Assembly (NCBI GenBank): GCA_964651495.1
Contig: CAZYWP010000001.1
Span: forward strand, 1 to 64,000
Length of the DNA: 64,000 nucleotides
Direction of reading: 5' to 3'
DNA from: CAZNVB01 sp964651495
Lineage (GTDB): Bacteria > Acidobacteriota > Aminicenantia > Aminicenantales > UBA8522
The translations under genes were made by a program, and so were the position numbers. A model generated the notes under the pieces. That model was not told the DNA's origin, made no database searches, and was given only the letters and a program-made list of their open reading frames with translations. Below are positions 1 to 8,981 of the stretch, in pieces; position 1 is the first letter of the stretch; the number at the start of each line of letters is the position of its first letter.

Positions 1-1798
1 ACAGTCCTCGGTTGGGCCCAGGTTCCCCTATCCGAACAGCCCCCACGGTATGCCGAAGCGCTGAGCGCCTTCGAGAATTTCGTGGCCGAGCAGATGGCCT
101 TCGACCGGGTCCCGGGCCTGACCGCCGGGTTTATCAAGGACGACTTTATCTGGGTCAAGGGGTTCGGGCTGGCCGATATCGAGAACGGGGCGCCGGCCAA
201 GCCGGAGAGCTCCTACAGGCTGGCCTCGATCACCAAGACGATCACGGCCGCCGCCGTCCTTCATCTCGTGGAAGAGGGGAAGATCGACCTGGACAGCGAA
301 ATCCAGGCTTATGTCCCCTATTTTCCCCGGAAGAAATGGCCCGTCACCGTCCGCCAGCTTCTCGGGCATCTCGGGGGGATCAGCCATTACCGCGATTACT
401 CTGTCGAAGGCCACATCAAAGAGCCCAAGACGACGCGCCAGGCCCTGGCCATCTTCCAGGACTTCGACCTCGTCACCGAGCCCGGCACCCGCTACAATTA
501 TTCCACCTACGGATATAACCTGCTCGGTGCCGCCATCGAGGGCGCTTCTGGCCTCCCCTATGGAGAATACATCCGCCGGTCCATTCTGGAGCCGCTCGGG
601 ATGGCCGACTCGCGCCTGGACAATCCTCTGGCCGTGATTCCTAACCGGGTCCAGGGGTATCAGCTCATCGGGGAAGAGCTCCAGCACTCCGAATTCGTCC
701 ATATCTCCAGCCGTTTCGCCGGAGGGGGCCTCCGCTCGACGGTCGTCGACCTTCTCAAGTACGCCCGTGCCATCATCGACGGGAAAATCCTGAAGGAGGC
801 GACCTGGAGGAAGATGTTTACCCCTATGGCCCTCAGCAGCGGCCTCCTGACCGGGTACGGGATGGGGTGGCAGGTGCAGCCCTGGGACGGGCATTTCGCC
901 GCGGGTCACAGCGGCGCCCAGCCGGAAACAAGGACCCAGATTCTCCTTTTCCCGGCGGATAAGTTCGCTTTCGCCATAGCCTGCAACCTGGAGGGAACGA
1001 ACCTGACCCCTTACGTCACCAGGCTAATCGACCTCGTCCTGGATGAGGACATCAACAGCTATGGCTACACCCCGGATAAGGCAGGGCAGGCTGTTTACAA
1101 TGCGGTCTTCCAGGCGTTCAGCCACGGGTTCAGCTACTACGAATGGAACAGCATGCCCCTGTCCAAAAGCCGGAACGACCTGAACGAGGCCTTCGATTAC
1201 TTCAACGACTGCGTCAGCAGCCGAGCTCTGCGGCAGGATTTCGGCGAAACGAAGAGGAAAATCCTGATGGGAGTCCACCTGACGTCCAACCAGGCGTTTA
1301 CCAAGGTCGGCTCCTACATGTCCCAGGCCCTGGAGGAAGAAGGCGGGGAGGAAAAACTTTGCAGCTACCACCGCCTGGGGCCGATCGTCTTTTTCGACGA
1401 CTACATCCGTTTGAGCAATGGACCCGTCGCCCCAAAAAGGCACCCCCGCTTCAAGCCCGAATTCATCAACCTGATGGCCGAATGGAAGAAAGCATGGGAC
1501 AGGACATATACCGAAGATGTCCGCCGTCTGGTCATCANNNNNNNNNNNNNNNNNNNNNNNNNNNNNNNNNNNNNNNNNNNNNNNNNNNNNNNNNNNNNNN
1601 NNNNNNNNNNNNNNNNNNNNNNNNNNNNNNNNNNNNNTCTATCCCAGGGAAGCCAGAGTCTGGCTCGAGCTGGCCAACTTGTGCCTCCAGGCGGGCCGAA
1701 AGGAAGAGGCGGCTGCTCATCTGAAGAAGGCCTTAAGAATCAACCCTAATTTTGAAGAAGCGAGAACGCGGCTCAAGAGCATAGAACAAAAAAAATAA
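1..1798 (+). CDS. serine hydrolase (beta-lactamase/class C family) with C-terminal TPR tail; 5' partial and gap-interrupted
   Basis: The frame is open from base 1, so the start and probably a signal peptide lie upstream of the window; GTG at 82 is only an internal codon. The catalytic SxxK is seen as SITK at about 226-237, a YNYSTYGYN segment supplies the Tyr motif near 493-519, and GHSGA near 903-917 is the HxG-type third motif. These are hallmarks of the penicillin-binding-protein-like hydrolases that act on peptides or esters outside the cytoplasm. After about residue 330 comes a non-catalytic region and then the scaffold gap. Behind the gap, in a different frame, 1638-1798 encodes a TPR-like helical pair (WLELANLCLQAG, then KKALRINPNFEEA). 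I infer that this is the same protein, since the gap length is unknown. The substrate cannot be predicted. Confidence 0.8.
1538..1637. other. 100-N scaffold gap of unknown true length
   Basis: Exactly 100 Ns. The reading frame differs before and after, so the real gap is not simply 100 bases. No repeated sequence flanks it, unlike the second gap in this window. Confidence 0.98.
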
Positions 1799-1809
1799 GG
1801 GGGCGCCCA

Positions 1810-2535
1810 ATGACATCCGGCATCGGTGACCGCTTTCAAGAGGAGACTAAATACAGCCGGGACACGCTTCCCGGGGGTTTCCTGGACTGGAGGACAAGGC
1901 CCGAACCCTGCAAATCCTATCCGGAGGCGGTGAAAGTCAAGCTCGGCCCGCCAAAGAAGGATGCAGGGATGCCTTTTTGGGAGGCGGTCGGGAAAAGGCA
2001 CAGCGTCCGGGATTTTAATAATTCGTCGATAGGCGGCGCGGATTTATCTCAGCTTCTATGGGCTTCCCAGGGAATCACCAGGACGGAAATGGGCTATGAT
2101 CTGAGGGCGGCGCCCTCGGCCGGAGCCCTCTATCCGATCGAGACCTACATCTCCGCGCAGAAGATCGATGGGATCGAGCCCGGAATCTATCACTATAGTG
2201 TCCGCGAGCACGCCCTGGAGCTCGTTCGAAGCGGGGACCTGCGTCAGGAACTCGCCGCAGCGGCTCTCGACCAGGATTTTCTGGCCGACGGAGCGGCCGT
2301 CTTCGCCTGGACGGCCGTCTTCGCCAGGTCTAAATGGAAATACCGGGAGCGGGCGTATCGCTATGTCTATCTCGATGCCGGACATATCGCCCAGAATGTC
2401 GCCCTGGCCGCCGTGGCTCTGGGCCTGGGCTCCTGCCAGATCGCGGCGCTTTATGATGATGAGGTCAACGCCCTGCTGGGCGTGGACGGAAAAGAAGAGA
2501 GTATCGTCTACATGACCGTCGTCGGCCGGCCCTGA
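1810..2535 (+). CDS. SagB/ThcOx-type nitroreductase-family oxidoreductase
   Basis: This is a 241-residue FMN-dependent oxidoreductase of the nitroreductase fold, SagB-like branch. About 55 N-terminal residues precede the domain. The phosphate-binding KRHSVRDF segment lies near residue 62, and the SAGALYPIE segment near residue 100 is characteristic of SagB-type dehydrogenases. The C-terminal half carries the ALGLGSCQIAALYDD segment. The start is preceded by a G-rich Shine-Dalgarno (AAGGGGG), and the gene follows the serine hydrolase by 11 bases, so both may share a transcript. SagB proteins oxidise azolines in peptide toxins, but no YcaO cyclodehydratase or precursor peptide is seen nearby, so a stand-alone quinone or nitro-compound reductase is equally possible. 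Confidence 0.8.
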   Translation: MTSGIGDRFQEETKYSRDTLPGGFLDWRTRPEPCKSYPEAVKVKLGPPKKDAGMPFWEAVGKRHSVRDFNNSSIGGADLSQLLWASQGITRTEMGYDLRAAPSAGALYPIETYISAQKIDGIEPGIYHYSVREHALELVRSGDLRQELAAAALDQDFLADGAAVFAWTAVFARSKWKYRERAYRYVYLDAGHIAQNVALAAVALGLGSCQIAALYDDEVNALLGVDGKEESIVYMTVVGRP

Positions 2536-2552
2536 TCCATGGGATCATCCAT

Positions 2553-2625
2553 GGGGTCAGGTCTCAACATTTAACAAATTCGAATTCTAATCTCCCTATT
2601 TTGTTAATAGTTAAGACCTGACCCC
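2553..2625. repeat. imperfect terminal inverted repeat of REP/MITE type
   Basis: The left arm starts GGGGTCAGGTCTCAAC at 2553 and the right arm ends GTTAAGACCTGACCCC at 2625. About 26 bases pair with three mismatches around a 21-base AT-rich centre. The arms resemble the GGGGTCAGGTCT ends seen next to REP-associated (Y1) transposases in many bacteria. No transposase is encoded here, so this would be a non-autonomous copy. It lies between two plus-strand genes and could also act as a bidirectional hairpin. Confidence 0.6.
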
Positions 2626-2724
2626 TGTCGTAGGCGTCGAGGCCTCACCTCCGCTGTCCCCCGGACAGTCTTGCGTTCCCCACCTAAACAGAGCGATAAT
2701 TTTGCCATCGAAAGGAGAGTGAAA

Positions 2725-3690
2725 ATGAAAAAAACATCAGCTCTGGTGTCAGCCTGCTTTTTTCTCTGCGCCGGCGTTCTGAGTTCTTTCGGACAAGAGC
2801 AACAGCCAAAGCCGTGGACGATACCGCAGGACCAGGTCCAGTCCATCGTCTCGGCGGTCCGGGCGGGGAAAGACCTGACGCCGCCGTCTTGGCCGGAGGG
2901 GGCCAGAGTCGCTGTGGCCTTGTCTTTCGATTTCGATGCCGAGACCGGGTCGCTGAGAGACGGCCAATATTCTCCCGGCGGTCTTTCTCAAGGCGAGTAT
3001 GGGGCCCGAGTGGCGATTCCGAGAATACTGGCCCTGCTCGACAAATATCGAATCCCGGCGTCGTTCTTTGTTCCGGCCGTTACGGCCATCCTTCATCCGG
3101 CAGAGGTCAAGGCCATCGTCGCCAAGGGCCGGCATGAGGTCGGCATGCACGGCTGGATCCACGAACGCAACTCGCTCCTCTCGGAAGCCGAGGAACGGGA
3201 GTTGATGAAAAAATCCTACGACACGCTCAAGGAAATGACCGGCAAAGCCCCGGCCGGCATCCGCACGCCCTCCTGGGATTTCAGCCCCTCCACCCTGAAG
3301 CTCATCCGCGAGCTCGGGCTCCTCTATGACAGCAGCCTGATGGCCGACGACCGCCCTTACGAGATTCTCGAGGACGGAAAGCCGACCGGCGTGGTCGAGC
3401 TCCCGGTGGAGTGGCTTCTCGATGATTACCCCTACTTCGGTTTTGACCGTTACTCAAGCGTCCGCCCCCACATCACCCCGAACGAGGTCTTCGAGATCTG
3501 GGCCTCCGAATTCGACCTGGCCTATCGGGAAGGAACGCTTTTCGTCCTGACCATGCATCCCAAGATCATCGGACACCGCAGCCGCATCGTTATGCTGGAG
3601 AAGCTTATCGAATACATCATGGCGCGCAAGAACGTCTGGTTCGCCACCCACGAGGAGATCGCCCGCTGCGTGAAATCGTCGCTGAAATAA
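2725..3690 (+). CDS. secreted polysaccharide deacetylase-family protein
   Basis: ATG at 2725 is chosen because AAAGGAG lies 8 bases upstream and a clean signal peptide follows (MKKTSALVSACFFLCAG...). The product is about 321 residues. The NodB-like catalytic pattern is visible: SFDFDAETG supplies the metal/base Asp residues, GMHGWIHERN the HxxxH metal ligands, and RTPSWDFS the conserved Arg motif. The later MHPKIIGHRSR segment is typical of the PuuE/allantoinase-like branch. The likely activity is hydrolysis of an N-acyl or related C-N bond on a glycan or small amide in the periplasm. It is convergent with the next gene and has no obvious pathway partners. Confidence 0.85.
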   Translation: MKKTSALVSACFFLCAGVLSSFGQEQQPKPWTIPQDQVQSIVSAVRAGKDLTPPSWPEGARVAVALSFDFDAETGSLRDGQYSPGGLSQGEYGARVAIPRILALLDKYRIPASFFVPAVTAILHPAEVKAIVAKGRHEVGMHGWIHERNSLLSEAEERELMKKSYDTLKEMTGKAPAGIRTPSWDFSPSTLKLIRELGLLYDSSLMADDRPYEILEDGKPTGVVELPVEWLLDDYPYFGFDRYSSVRPHITPNEVFEIWASEFDLAYREGTLFVLTMHPKIIGHRSRIVMLEKLIEYIMARKNVWFATHEEIARCVKSSLK

Positions 3691-3703
3691 TGCATCCTTA
3701 AGG

Positions 3704-5563
3704 CTAATAAACCTGGCGCCATTTTTCTGTCTCTAAATCAAGGGTCCAGAGCTGACGCTTGTCGTACTCCCAGGCAAAAATGACTTTCCCGGCGGCGTCG
3801 AGCCGCAGACCATCTCCAGTTAACCAGGGCAATGGAACAGCTTTGATTTCGTTGAGTCCTTCATCCAAAACGCAGATCGATCTTTTCCCCTGCTCGGATC
3901 GGTACAGAATCAGCCTGGTGTCGCCGGTCCCCCAGTTCAGCACCACCAAAGGCAGGCCGATATCAGAGCCTTTCATATCCCGTTCCCCCACGATCCTCTT
4001 TTCGGCAAGCGAATAAATGCTCAAGTTGGTTTTCCCCGTCCACACGGCCAGTTTGTCTCCGCCCTCCGTCCAACTGAATGCGGCGATGGAATCGGCGGCC
4101 AGGATTTCCCGTTTATCGCCCGTTTGAAGGTCATAGAGAAGCAGGACTTCCTGTCCCCTGGTTTCATCAAAAATAATGTAAGCGGCCAGGTTTTGCCGGG
4201 AAAACGCAGCCTGGTAGGGCTTGCGGACGTTGCTCGCCAGGGTCTCGACCGTCGCCTGGTTCAAGTCAATCCTGAGGAGAGAAGCTCCGGAAATTGCCGT
4301 CCTTGCCTCGGGAACAGTTAGCAGCAGAACGTGTTCTGCCGAGCTCGAAAACCCGACCAGGTGAAGAAACCGGATTTGAGGCATGGGCAAAGGCAGGCTC
4401 CGAATCCCGCTTCCATCGCTATTCATCCAATAAAATGTGTGCTGATCCCGGTCATCTCGAGTTAAAAAGCCGATTTTTCGTCCGTCGGGAGCGATCTCAA
4501 CCTCCCAGATGAGGAGATTAGAGAATGGACTCCCTTCCCGCGATGTCTCGATCAGCGGCCTGACATTTTGACCGTCCAGATCGGTAATCCATAAATCAGT
4601 GAAGCCCTTCAGCGTATATTTTACAAAAACGATTTGATCTCCGCCGACCGACATATGAGTCCACAGAGAGGTTTTGCATATTCTTTGCGGGCGGCGGCTC
4701 TCAAGATCATACCTGTAGATCCCATTCCCCTCATGGAAATAAGCCGCCCTCCCTGCAATTTTCAGGTCGCTGATACCGCGGGAAAGCCCTCCCGCCCTTG
4801 AAAACGCCGGAATGATCCCTGCGCTGATGATGAAGGATGCCGCAACAAAAGCCACGGCCAACTTCGCAAAGTGCCAGGCTTTTTTCTTTGGCTGGGAGAA
4901 ATCCGCGCGGCTAAACGTCAAGATCGAGGCCAAAGCCAGGCCGAGGGAAAAGAGGGCCAGAACGGACAAGGTCCAAGGGACGAATATAGGGTACAGCCAT
5001 GCTTGCAGGGAAGACGTGTAAACCAGGACAAAGCCGGCATATAGAAGCACCCACAGCAGGAGGGTCAAAAAGATAATCGCGTACTGCTTCTCCGAGAGGA
5101 AAGACAGAGAAAAGGCCGTGTTAAAGAGAGCCAAGGACCAAATAAATCCCAGGGAGAAAAGCGAGAATTTTCTGCCCAACTGCAGGGTGAAACTCAGGTC
5201 GGCAAGGACATCCTTAATCCCGGGCACGAGCTCGATGATGACGGAGAAAACGACCATAACGGCCAAGAGAACACTCAGCAGGGAGATATACTTGACCAGC
5301 CAAATCTTCCCCTTCTTGACCGGCCGCGAGAAGAGATAGGCCCAGGCGCCGTCCTTGAATTCGGAGTTGAACGCGCTGGCCCCCAGGAGCAGGCCGAGAG
5401 CGGGAAGGAAAACCAAGGTTGCGGCGCCGGTCAGGAAATCGACGGCTTCCTTCTTCCCGGAAAAGCCAAGAAACAGGACGGCGAAAACCAGGAGCGCAGC
5501 CAGGGCGATCAAGAAAAAGTGCAGCCTTTCTTTCCACTCTTTGAAAAACATATTTCTCAGCAT
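3704..5563 (-). CDS. ABC-2 type permease fused to a C-terminal TolB/WD40-like beta-propeller
   Basis: This protein of 619 residues has two parts. Residues 1-255 hold about seven hydrophobic segments (from FFLIALAALLVFAVLFLGF near 16 to LAVAFVAASFIISAGIIPAF near 235), in the layout of ABC-2 permeases, including the SAFNSEFKDGAWAYLFSRPV loop. Residues 260-619 are soluble and built of repeated units of the type R-YDL-S-R and WITDLDGQNVRPL, the pattern of TolB-like propellers. The gene follows its cognate ATPase by 43 bases, and both lie behind a GntR regulator. I infer an exporter or envelope-stress pump whose propeller sits on the outer face and senses or binds the cargo. The fusion is unusual; ABC-2 permeases are normally 230-400 residues. 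Confidence 0.85.
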   Translation of the reverse strand: MLRNMFFKEWKERLHFFLIALAALLVFAVLFLGFSGKKEAVDFLTGAATLVFLPALGLLLGASAFNSEFKDGAWAYLFSRPVKKGKIWLVKYISLLSVLLAVMVVFSVIIELVPGIKDVLADLSFTLQLGRKFSLFSLGFIWSLALFNTAFSLSFLSEKQYAIIFLTLLLWVLLYAGFVLVYTSSLQAWLYPIFVPWTLSVLALFSLGLALASILTFSRADFSQPKKKAWHFAKLAVAFVAASFIISAGIIPAFSRAGGLSRGISDLKIAGRAAYFHEGNGIYRYDLESRRPQRICKTSLWTHMSVGGDQIVFVKYTLKGFTDLWITDLDGQNVRPLIETSREGSPFSNLLIWEVEIAPDGRKIGFLTRDDRDQHTFYWMNSDGSGIRSLPLPMPQIRFLHLVGFSSSAEHVLLLTVPEARTAISGASLLRIDLNQATVETLASNVRKPYQAAFSRQNLAAYIIFDETRGQEVLLLYDLQTGDKREILAADSIAAFSWTEGGDKLAVWTGKTNLSIYSLAEKRIVGERDMKGSDIGLPLVVLNWGTGDTRLILYRSEQGKRSICVLDEGLNEIKAVPLPWLTGDGLRLDAAGKVIFAWEYDKRQLWTLDLETEKWRQVY

Positions 5564-5606
5564 GGCGTCCTCCAGGATCTTCTAAAAGCCTTGGCTCTCG
5601 CTCTGC

Positions 5607-6485
5607 TCATTTCTTCACGAAGCTCTCGAAGATCTCTTCCAAGCTCAGCGATTCGACCTCCAGGCGGGCGGGGGAAAGTTCCTCCAGCCTCTGCCTCTTC
5701 TCCTCATTCCAGGGGTAGATTGTCAGCATCACCCGGTTGCGGTCTCTGGCCTCAACCAAGACACCATTGAGGGCTATTTTTTCCGGCGGTTCTTTCTCGA
5801 AAATGAGCAGAATCTTCCGGGTGCTGCTCTTCACCGCCTCGAAATCCTCATCCAGGATGAGCCGGCCGCCGTGAAGGATGAAAAGGTGCTCGACGATGCG
5901 CTCGAGCTCGTGGACCAGATGGGTGGAGAAAAGGATCGTCGTCCCCGCGTCCGCCAGCTCCCTAATGATATTTTTCAGGAAATCGTGCCGTGTCGGGACG
6001 TCGATCCCGGATGTCGGGTCGTCGAGGATAAGCAGTTCCGGCCGGGCCGCCAGCGCCGCGGCCAGATGCAGCTTGAGCTTCATCCCGCGGGACAGCGTAG
6101 CGATATGCGCCCTCCTCTCCAGAGAAAACCGCTCCAGGAAGCCAGCGGCTCTGTCGCCGTCCCAGCGAGGATAGAAGGCGGCATTGAAATTTAAAAGCTC
6201 TCCGACCCTCATCCAGCCATAGAAAAAGGGGTCTTCGGGAATGTACCCGACCTCCTTCCTGTAGGCAGCGGTGCCGAAAGGGGCTGGGACGCCTTTGAAG
6301 GATAAGTCTCCCCCGTCCGCCGGGATAATGCCCATGACGATCCTGATAAGCGTGGTCTTCCCTTCGCCATTGTTCCCCAGAAGGCCGTAGACTTTGCCTC
6401 CTTCCAGGCTCAGGCTTATACCTTGCAGGACCCGGCGGCGGCCGAAGCTCTTGGCGATATTCTTCAGGCAGAGAATCTCGTTCAT
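5607..6485 (-). CDS. ABC transporter ATP-binding protein, YtrB-like
   Basis: The protein of 292 residues has Walker A GNNGEGKTT near residue 38, signature LSRGMKLKL near 135 (a variant of LSGGQ) and Walker B LLILDDPTSG near 155. The catalytic position after Walker B reads Asp rather than Glu, a known variation in the YtrB group. It powers the permease encoded next. Its ATG overlaps the stop of the upstream GntR gene by four bases (ATGA), so the two are translationally coupled. The cargo is unknown; related YtrGABCDEF systems respond to cell-wall antibiotics. Confidence 0.92.
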   Translation of the reverse strand: MNEILCLKNIAKSFGRRRVLQGISLSLEGGKVYGLLGNNGEGKTTLIRIVMGIIPADGGDLSFKGVPAPFGTAAYRKEVGYIPEDPFFYGWMRVGELLNFNAAFYPRWDGDRAAGFLERFSLERRAHIATLSRGMKLKLHLAAALAARPELLILDDPTSGIDVPTRHDFLKNIIRELADAGTTILFSTHLVHELERIVEHLFILHGGRLILDEDFEAVKSSTRKILLIFEKEPPEKIALNGVLVEARDRNRVMLTIYPWNEEKRQRLEELSPARLEVESLSLEEIFESFVKK

Positions 6486-6883
6486 CTCGGCTCTCCTCCG
6501 CCAGGCAGGCTGTAAGCCTTCAGGCGCTCCTCAAACACCCGGAACATCTCCGCCCGGCCGGACCCGAACCGGGCCGCTTCTTCGATCGCCCGGGAAAATA
6601 TCTGGGTCAGCAGGCGAACCCGTTCTTCCTCGGCCAGGGAGGCCGAGCCGGCGGCGACAAAGCAGCCTTTCCCCTTGCGCGTGTAAATCAGGCCTTCCTG
6701 CTCCAGCTCCCGGTATGCCCGGGCTACCGTGTTAGGGTTAATGACTAGTTCGGCAGCCAGGTCCCTGATCGAGGGGAGCGGCTCGTCCGGCTTCAAGAAA
6801 CCCAATACGATCCGGCTTCTGAGTTCATTCCTGATCTGTTCATAGATCGGGATAAAACTTGATGTTTCGATTTTCATCAGCAT
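6482..6883 (-). CDS. GntR-family transcriptional regulator, YtrA subfamily
   Basis: 133 residues, the short form expected of YtrA-type regulators. It has a GntR winged helix-turn-helix (IYEQIRNELRSRIVLG, then LPSIRDLAAELVINPNTVARAYRELEQ, here quoted as its two ends) and only a short C-terminal helical tail instead of a large effector domain. Two starts are possible, at 6883 and 6877. AGAGG upstream serves either. It is the first gene of the operon and probably represses its own promoter, which overlaps a palindrome (separate entry). Confidence 0.92.
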   Translation of the reverse strand: MLMKIETSSFIPIYEQIRNELRSRIVLGFLKPDEPLPSIRDLAAELVINPNTVARAYRELEQEGLIYTRKGKGCFVAAGSASLAEEERVRLLTQIFSRAIEEAARFGSGRAEMFRVFEERLKAYSLPGGGEPR

Positions 6884-6893
6884 TGCGGCCTCT

Positions 6894-6937
6894 GTATTAC
6901 TGTATTAACAGTATAATACAGCTTTTCAATTTGTCAA
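6894..6937 (-). promoter_or_regulatory. sigma-70 promoter overlapping a GntR/YtrA operator
   Basis: On the minus strand TTGACA (6937-6932), a 16-base spacer and TATACT (6915-6910) form a near-consensus promoter. The -10 lies inside the imperfect 26-bp palindrome at 6894-6919 (GTATTAC...GTATAATAC with central ACTGT/ACAGT arms), which fits autorepression by the adjacent GntR protein. Confidence 0.75.
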
Positions 6938-7013
6938 GCTCTTTTTTTGGCCTTCCCACTAATTACGGGAATCGGCTCCCTTCCCCTTTCGAGGGAAGAG
7001 AAATCAGAAGGTT

Positions 7014-7607
7014 TCAGATCTCTTCCGGCCCGACGATTCCGCCCGAGATGATCGAATTCATCGCCTCGGACACCGTCCAGGCCAGGTCTCTGAGCTGAGA
7101 TTCTTTGACCATGACCACGAACCCGGTCGTCGGGTTGGGCGCGGTGGGAATAAAGACCTTGACCATCTTCTCATCCGGCTTTCCCCTGTCGACCACAGCG
7201 CCGGTGACGAAACCGATCGACCAGAGCCCCGGCCTGAAATGCTCGATCATCACCGCCCTTTTGAAGGCCTGCTTCCCCGGGATCGAGAGCGCTTCGGCCA
7301 GCTGCTTGCCCAGGGTGTAGATCGTTTTGATCAGCGGGATGCGGGTCGTGATCCCATCAATCAGGGAAAAGGCCTTCCGGCCCAGCCAATGGCTGGCGAC
7401 AAGTCCGAGAAGATAGAGGAGAATGAGCACCAGGAGAATTCCCAGGCCGGGCACTCTGAAGCCGAGGTATTTTTCGATGATCCCGGTGATTCGAGTGTCT
7501 ACAGTCAGGTAAAAGAAACGAATGACGAGTAAAGAAAGACCCAGGGGTATCGCGGCCAGGAATCCCCGGAAAATGTGCGTTCTTAAGTGTTTGAAAAAAC
7601 CCCTCAT
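7014..7607 (-). CDS. DUF502 family membrane protein
   Basis: 197 residues. The N-terminus has a short cytoplasmic stretch followed by a hydrophobic helix (GFLAAIPLGLSLLVIRFFYL), then a second one (LGILLVLILLYLLGLVASHWLG). The soluble remainder includes the conserved IPLIKTIYTLGKQ and FIPTAPNPTTGFVVMV segments that define DUF502. Family function is unknown; it is widespread in Gram-negative bacteria and plants. It lies 69 bases downstream of a LapA-like gene in the same direction, so both are likely part of one membrane-protein group. Confidence 0.9.
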   Translation of the reverse strand: MRGFFKHLRTHIFRGFLAAIPLGLSLLVIRFFYLTVDTRITGIIEKYLGFRVPGLGILLVLILLYLLGLVASHWLGRKAFSLIDGITTRIPLIKTIYTLGKQLAEALSIPGKQAFKRAVMIEHFRPGLWSIGFVTGAVVDRGKPDEKMVKVFIPTAPNPTTGFVVMVKESQLRDLAWTVSEAMNSIISGGIVGPEEI

Positions 7608-7676
7608 TTCGATTCCCCTCCCCGTCCCGGCAGCGGGGGGAAGCCCCGCTGCGAGGCTTTGGGCTTCAACGCTATC

Positions 7677-7883
7677 TCATCCGAGCTTCTTCCTCCCACT
7701 CCTGGCGACAAAAAAGCCGAAGATGAACCCGACGACGACAGCGAGAGGCACCAGGATCACCTGGGACATGCTGATCTTCCAGAAAAAGATGTGAAATTCA
7801 ACCGGGGGCTGGAGCGTGTTCTGAACGATGACGAAAATGAGCAGGACGAGCAGGGCGATGGCAAACCAGATTTTTGGCTTCAT
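7677..7883 (-). CDS. LapA-domain (DUF1049) small membrane protein
   Basis: 68 residues with two transmembrane helices (IWFAIALLVLLIFVIVQN and VILVPLAVVVGFIFGFFVA) separated by a short PPVEFHIFFWKI turn, ending in a basic RSGRKK tail. This is the compact pattern of LapA/DUF1049 proteins, which in enterobacteria assist LPS assembly. It lies between corA and the DUF502 gene on the same strand. Confidence 0.85.
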   Translation of the reverse strand: MKPKIWFAIALLVLLIFVIVQNTLQPPVEFHIFFWKISMSQVILVPLAVVVGFIFGFFVARSGRKKLG

Positions 7884-7916
7884 GCGAGATCCCTCCCTAT
7901 TTATTTGATTTTTTCC

Positions 7917-8981
7917 CTACATCCACTTTTTTCTTCGGAAAAAGAAAATCATCAACACCCCGACGGCCACCATCACCGCCAGGATGGCAAAATACCCCCA
8001 CCGCCACTCCAGCTCGGGCATGAATTTGAAATTCATCCCGTAGACGCCGGCGAGGAAAGTCAGCGGGATGAAGATCGTGGCGATGATGGTCAGGACCTTC
8101 ATCACCTCGTTCATCCGATTGCTGATGCTGGAAAGATAAATGTCGAGCATCCCGGACAGCATATCGCGGTAGGTCTCGACCGTGTCGATGACCTGGATGG
8201 TGTGGTCGTAAACGTCGCGGAAGAAGATGCCGGTCGGCTCCTTGATCAAACCGGATTCCGCCCGTTCCAGGCCGCTGATGACCTCCCGCAGCGGCCAGAC
8301 TGACTTCCGCAGGTAGATCATCTCCCTCTTCAGGACGTGAAGGGCATGAAGCGTTTCGCGCTTCGGGTCGCTGATCAGCTCCTCCTCCAGGGCTTCCACC
8401 CGTTCGCCCAGGTTTTCCAGGATGATGAAATAGTTGTCCACGACGGCGTCGATCAGGGAGTAGGCGAGATAATCCGGGCCCATCTTGCGGACCCGGCCCT
8501 TGCCCGTGCGGATGCGCTCCCGCACCGGGTCGAACACGTCGCCACCCGCCTCCTGGAAGGAGATGACGAAGTTTGGGCCGAGGATCAGGCTGACCTGCTC
8601 CGACTGGACTTCCCGCCGCCTGGCATGAAAGCTGAGCATGCGCAAAACGATGTAGATATAGCCCCCCGTGTCCTCCATCTTGGGCCTCTGGGCCGTGGTC
8701 ATGATGTCCTCGAGAATCAGGGAATGGATACCGAAACACTGGCCGATCCGGCCGATGACTTCGGCGTCATGGACGCCTTCGACATTGATCCAGGTGACCG
8801 TCGGTGTCTCCTTGAAGGGGAAGCACTCGTCGACCGTTTCCGCCTCTTTCATCTGGTAGTTCTGCTCGTCGTAGTCGATAACCGTGATCCTGGTCTTTTC
8901 GGCCTTCTTCTCGCCGACATGGATGAGACTCCCGGGCGGCAGCCCGGCTTTCCTCGACCTGCGATGGGAATTTTTAGCCAT
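7917..8981 (-). CDS. corA: CorA-family magnesium/cobalt transporter
   Basis: 354 residues, close to the family norm. A long N-terminal cytoplasmic domain precedes two C-terminal membrane helices (VLTIIATIFIPLTFLAGV and YFAILAVMVAVGVLMIFFF). The diagnostic YGMNF signature follows the first helix, and the PELEW loop is conserved. A basic tail RRKKW closes the protein. CorA forms a pentameric channel for Mg2+ uptake. Its ATG overlaps the end of the upstream photolyase gene by 8 bases, so the two are cotranscribed. Confidence 0.95.
   Translation of the reverse strand: MAKNSHRRSRKAGLPPGSLIHVGEKKAEKTRITVIDYDEQNYQMKEAETVDECFPFKETPTVTWINVEGVHDAEVIGRIGQCFGIHSLILEDIMTTAQRPKMEDTGGYIYIVLRMLSFHARRREVQSEQVSLILGPNFVISFQEAGGDVFDPVRERIRTGKGRVRKMGPDYLAYSLIDAVVDNYFIILENLGERVEALEEELISDPKRETLHALHVLKREMIYLRKSVWPLREVISGLERAESGLIKEPTGIFFRDVYDHTIQVIDTVETYRDMLSGMLDIYLSSISNRMNEVMKVLTIIATIFIPLTFLAGVYGMNFKFMPELEWRWGYFAILAVMVAVGVLMIFFFRRKKWM

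Noticed and set aside
28..909. Long minus-strand open frame opposite the first serine hydrolase
   Set aside because: It is the antisense shadow of a GC-rich gene; its product has no recognisable fold, while the plus strand has the SITK and GHSG motifs.
1810..2535. SagB-like protein as part of a thiazole/oxazole peptide toxin cluster
   Set aside because: No YcaO, leader peptide or exporter is next to it; the neighbours are a hydrolase and a deacetylase.
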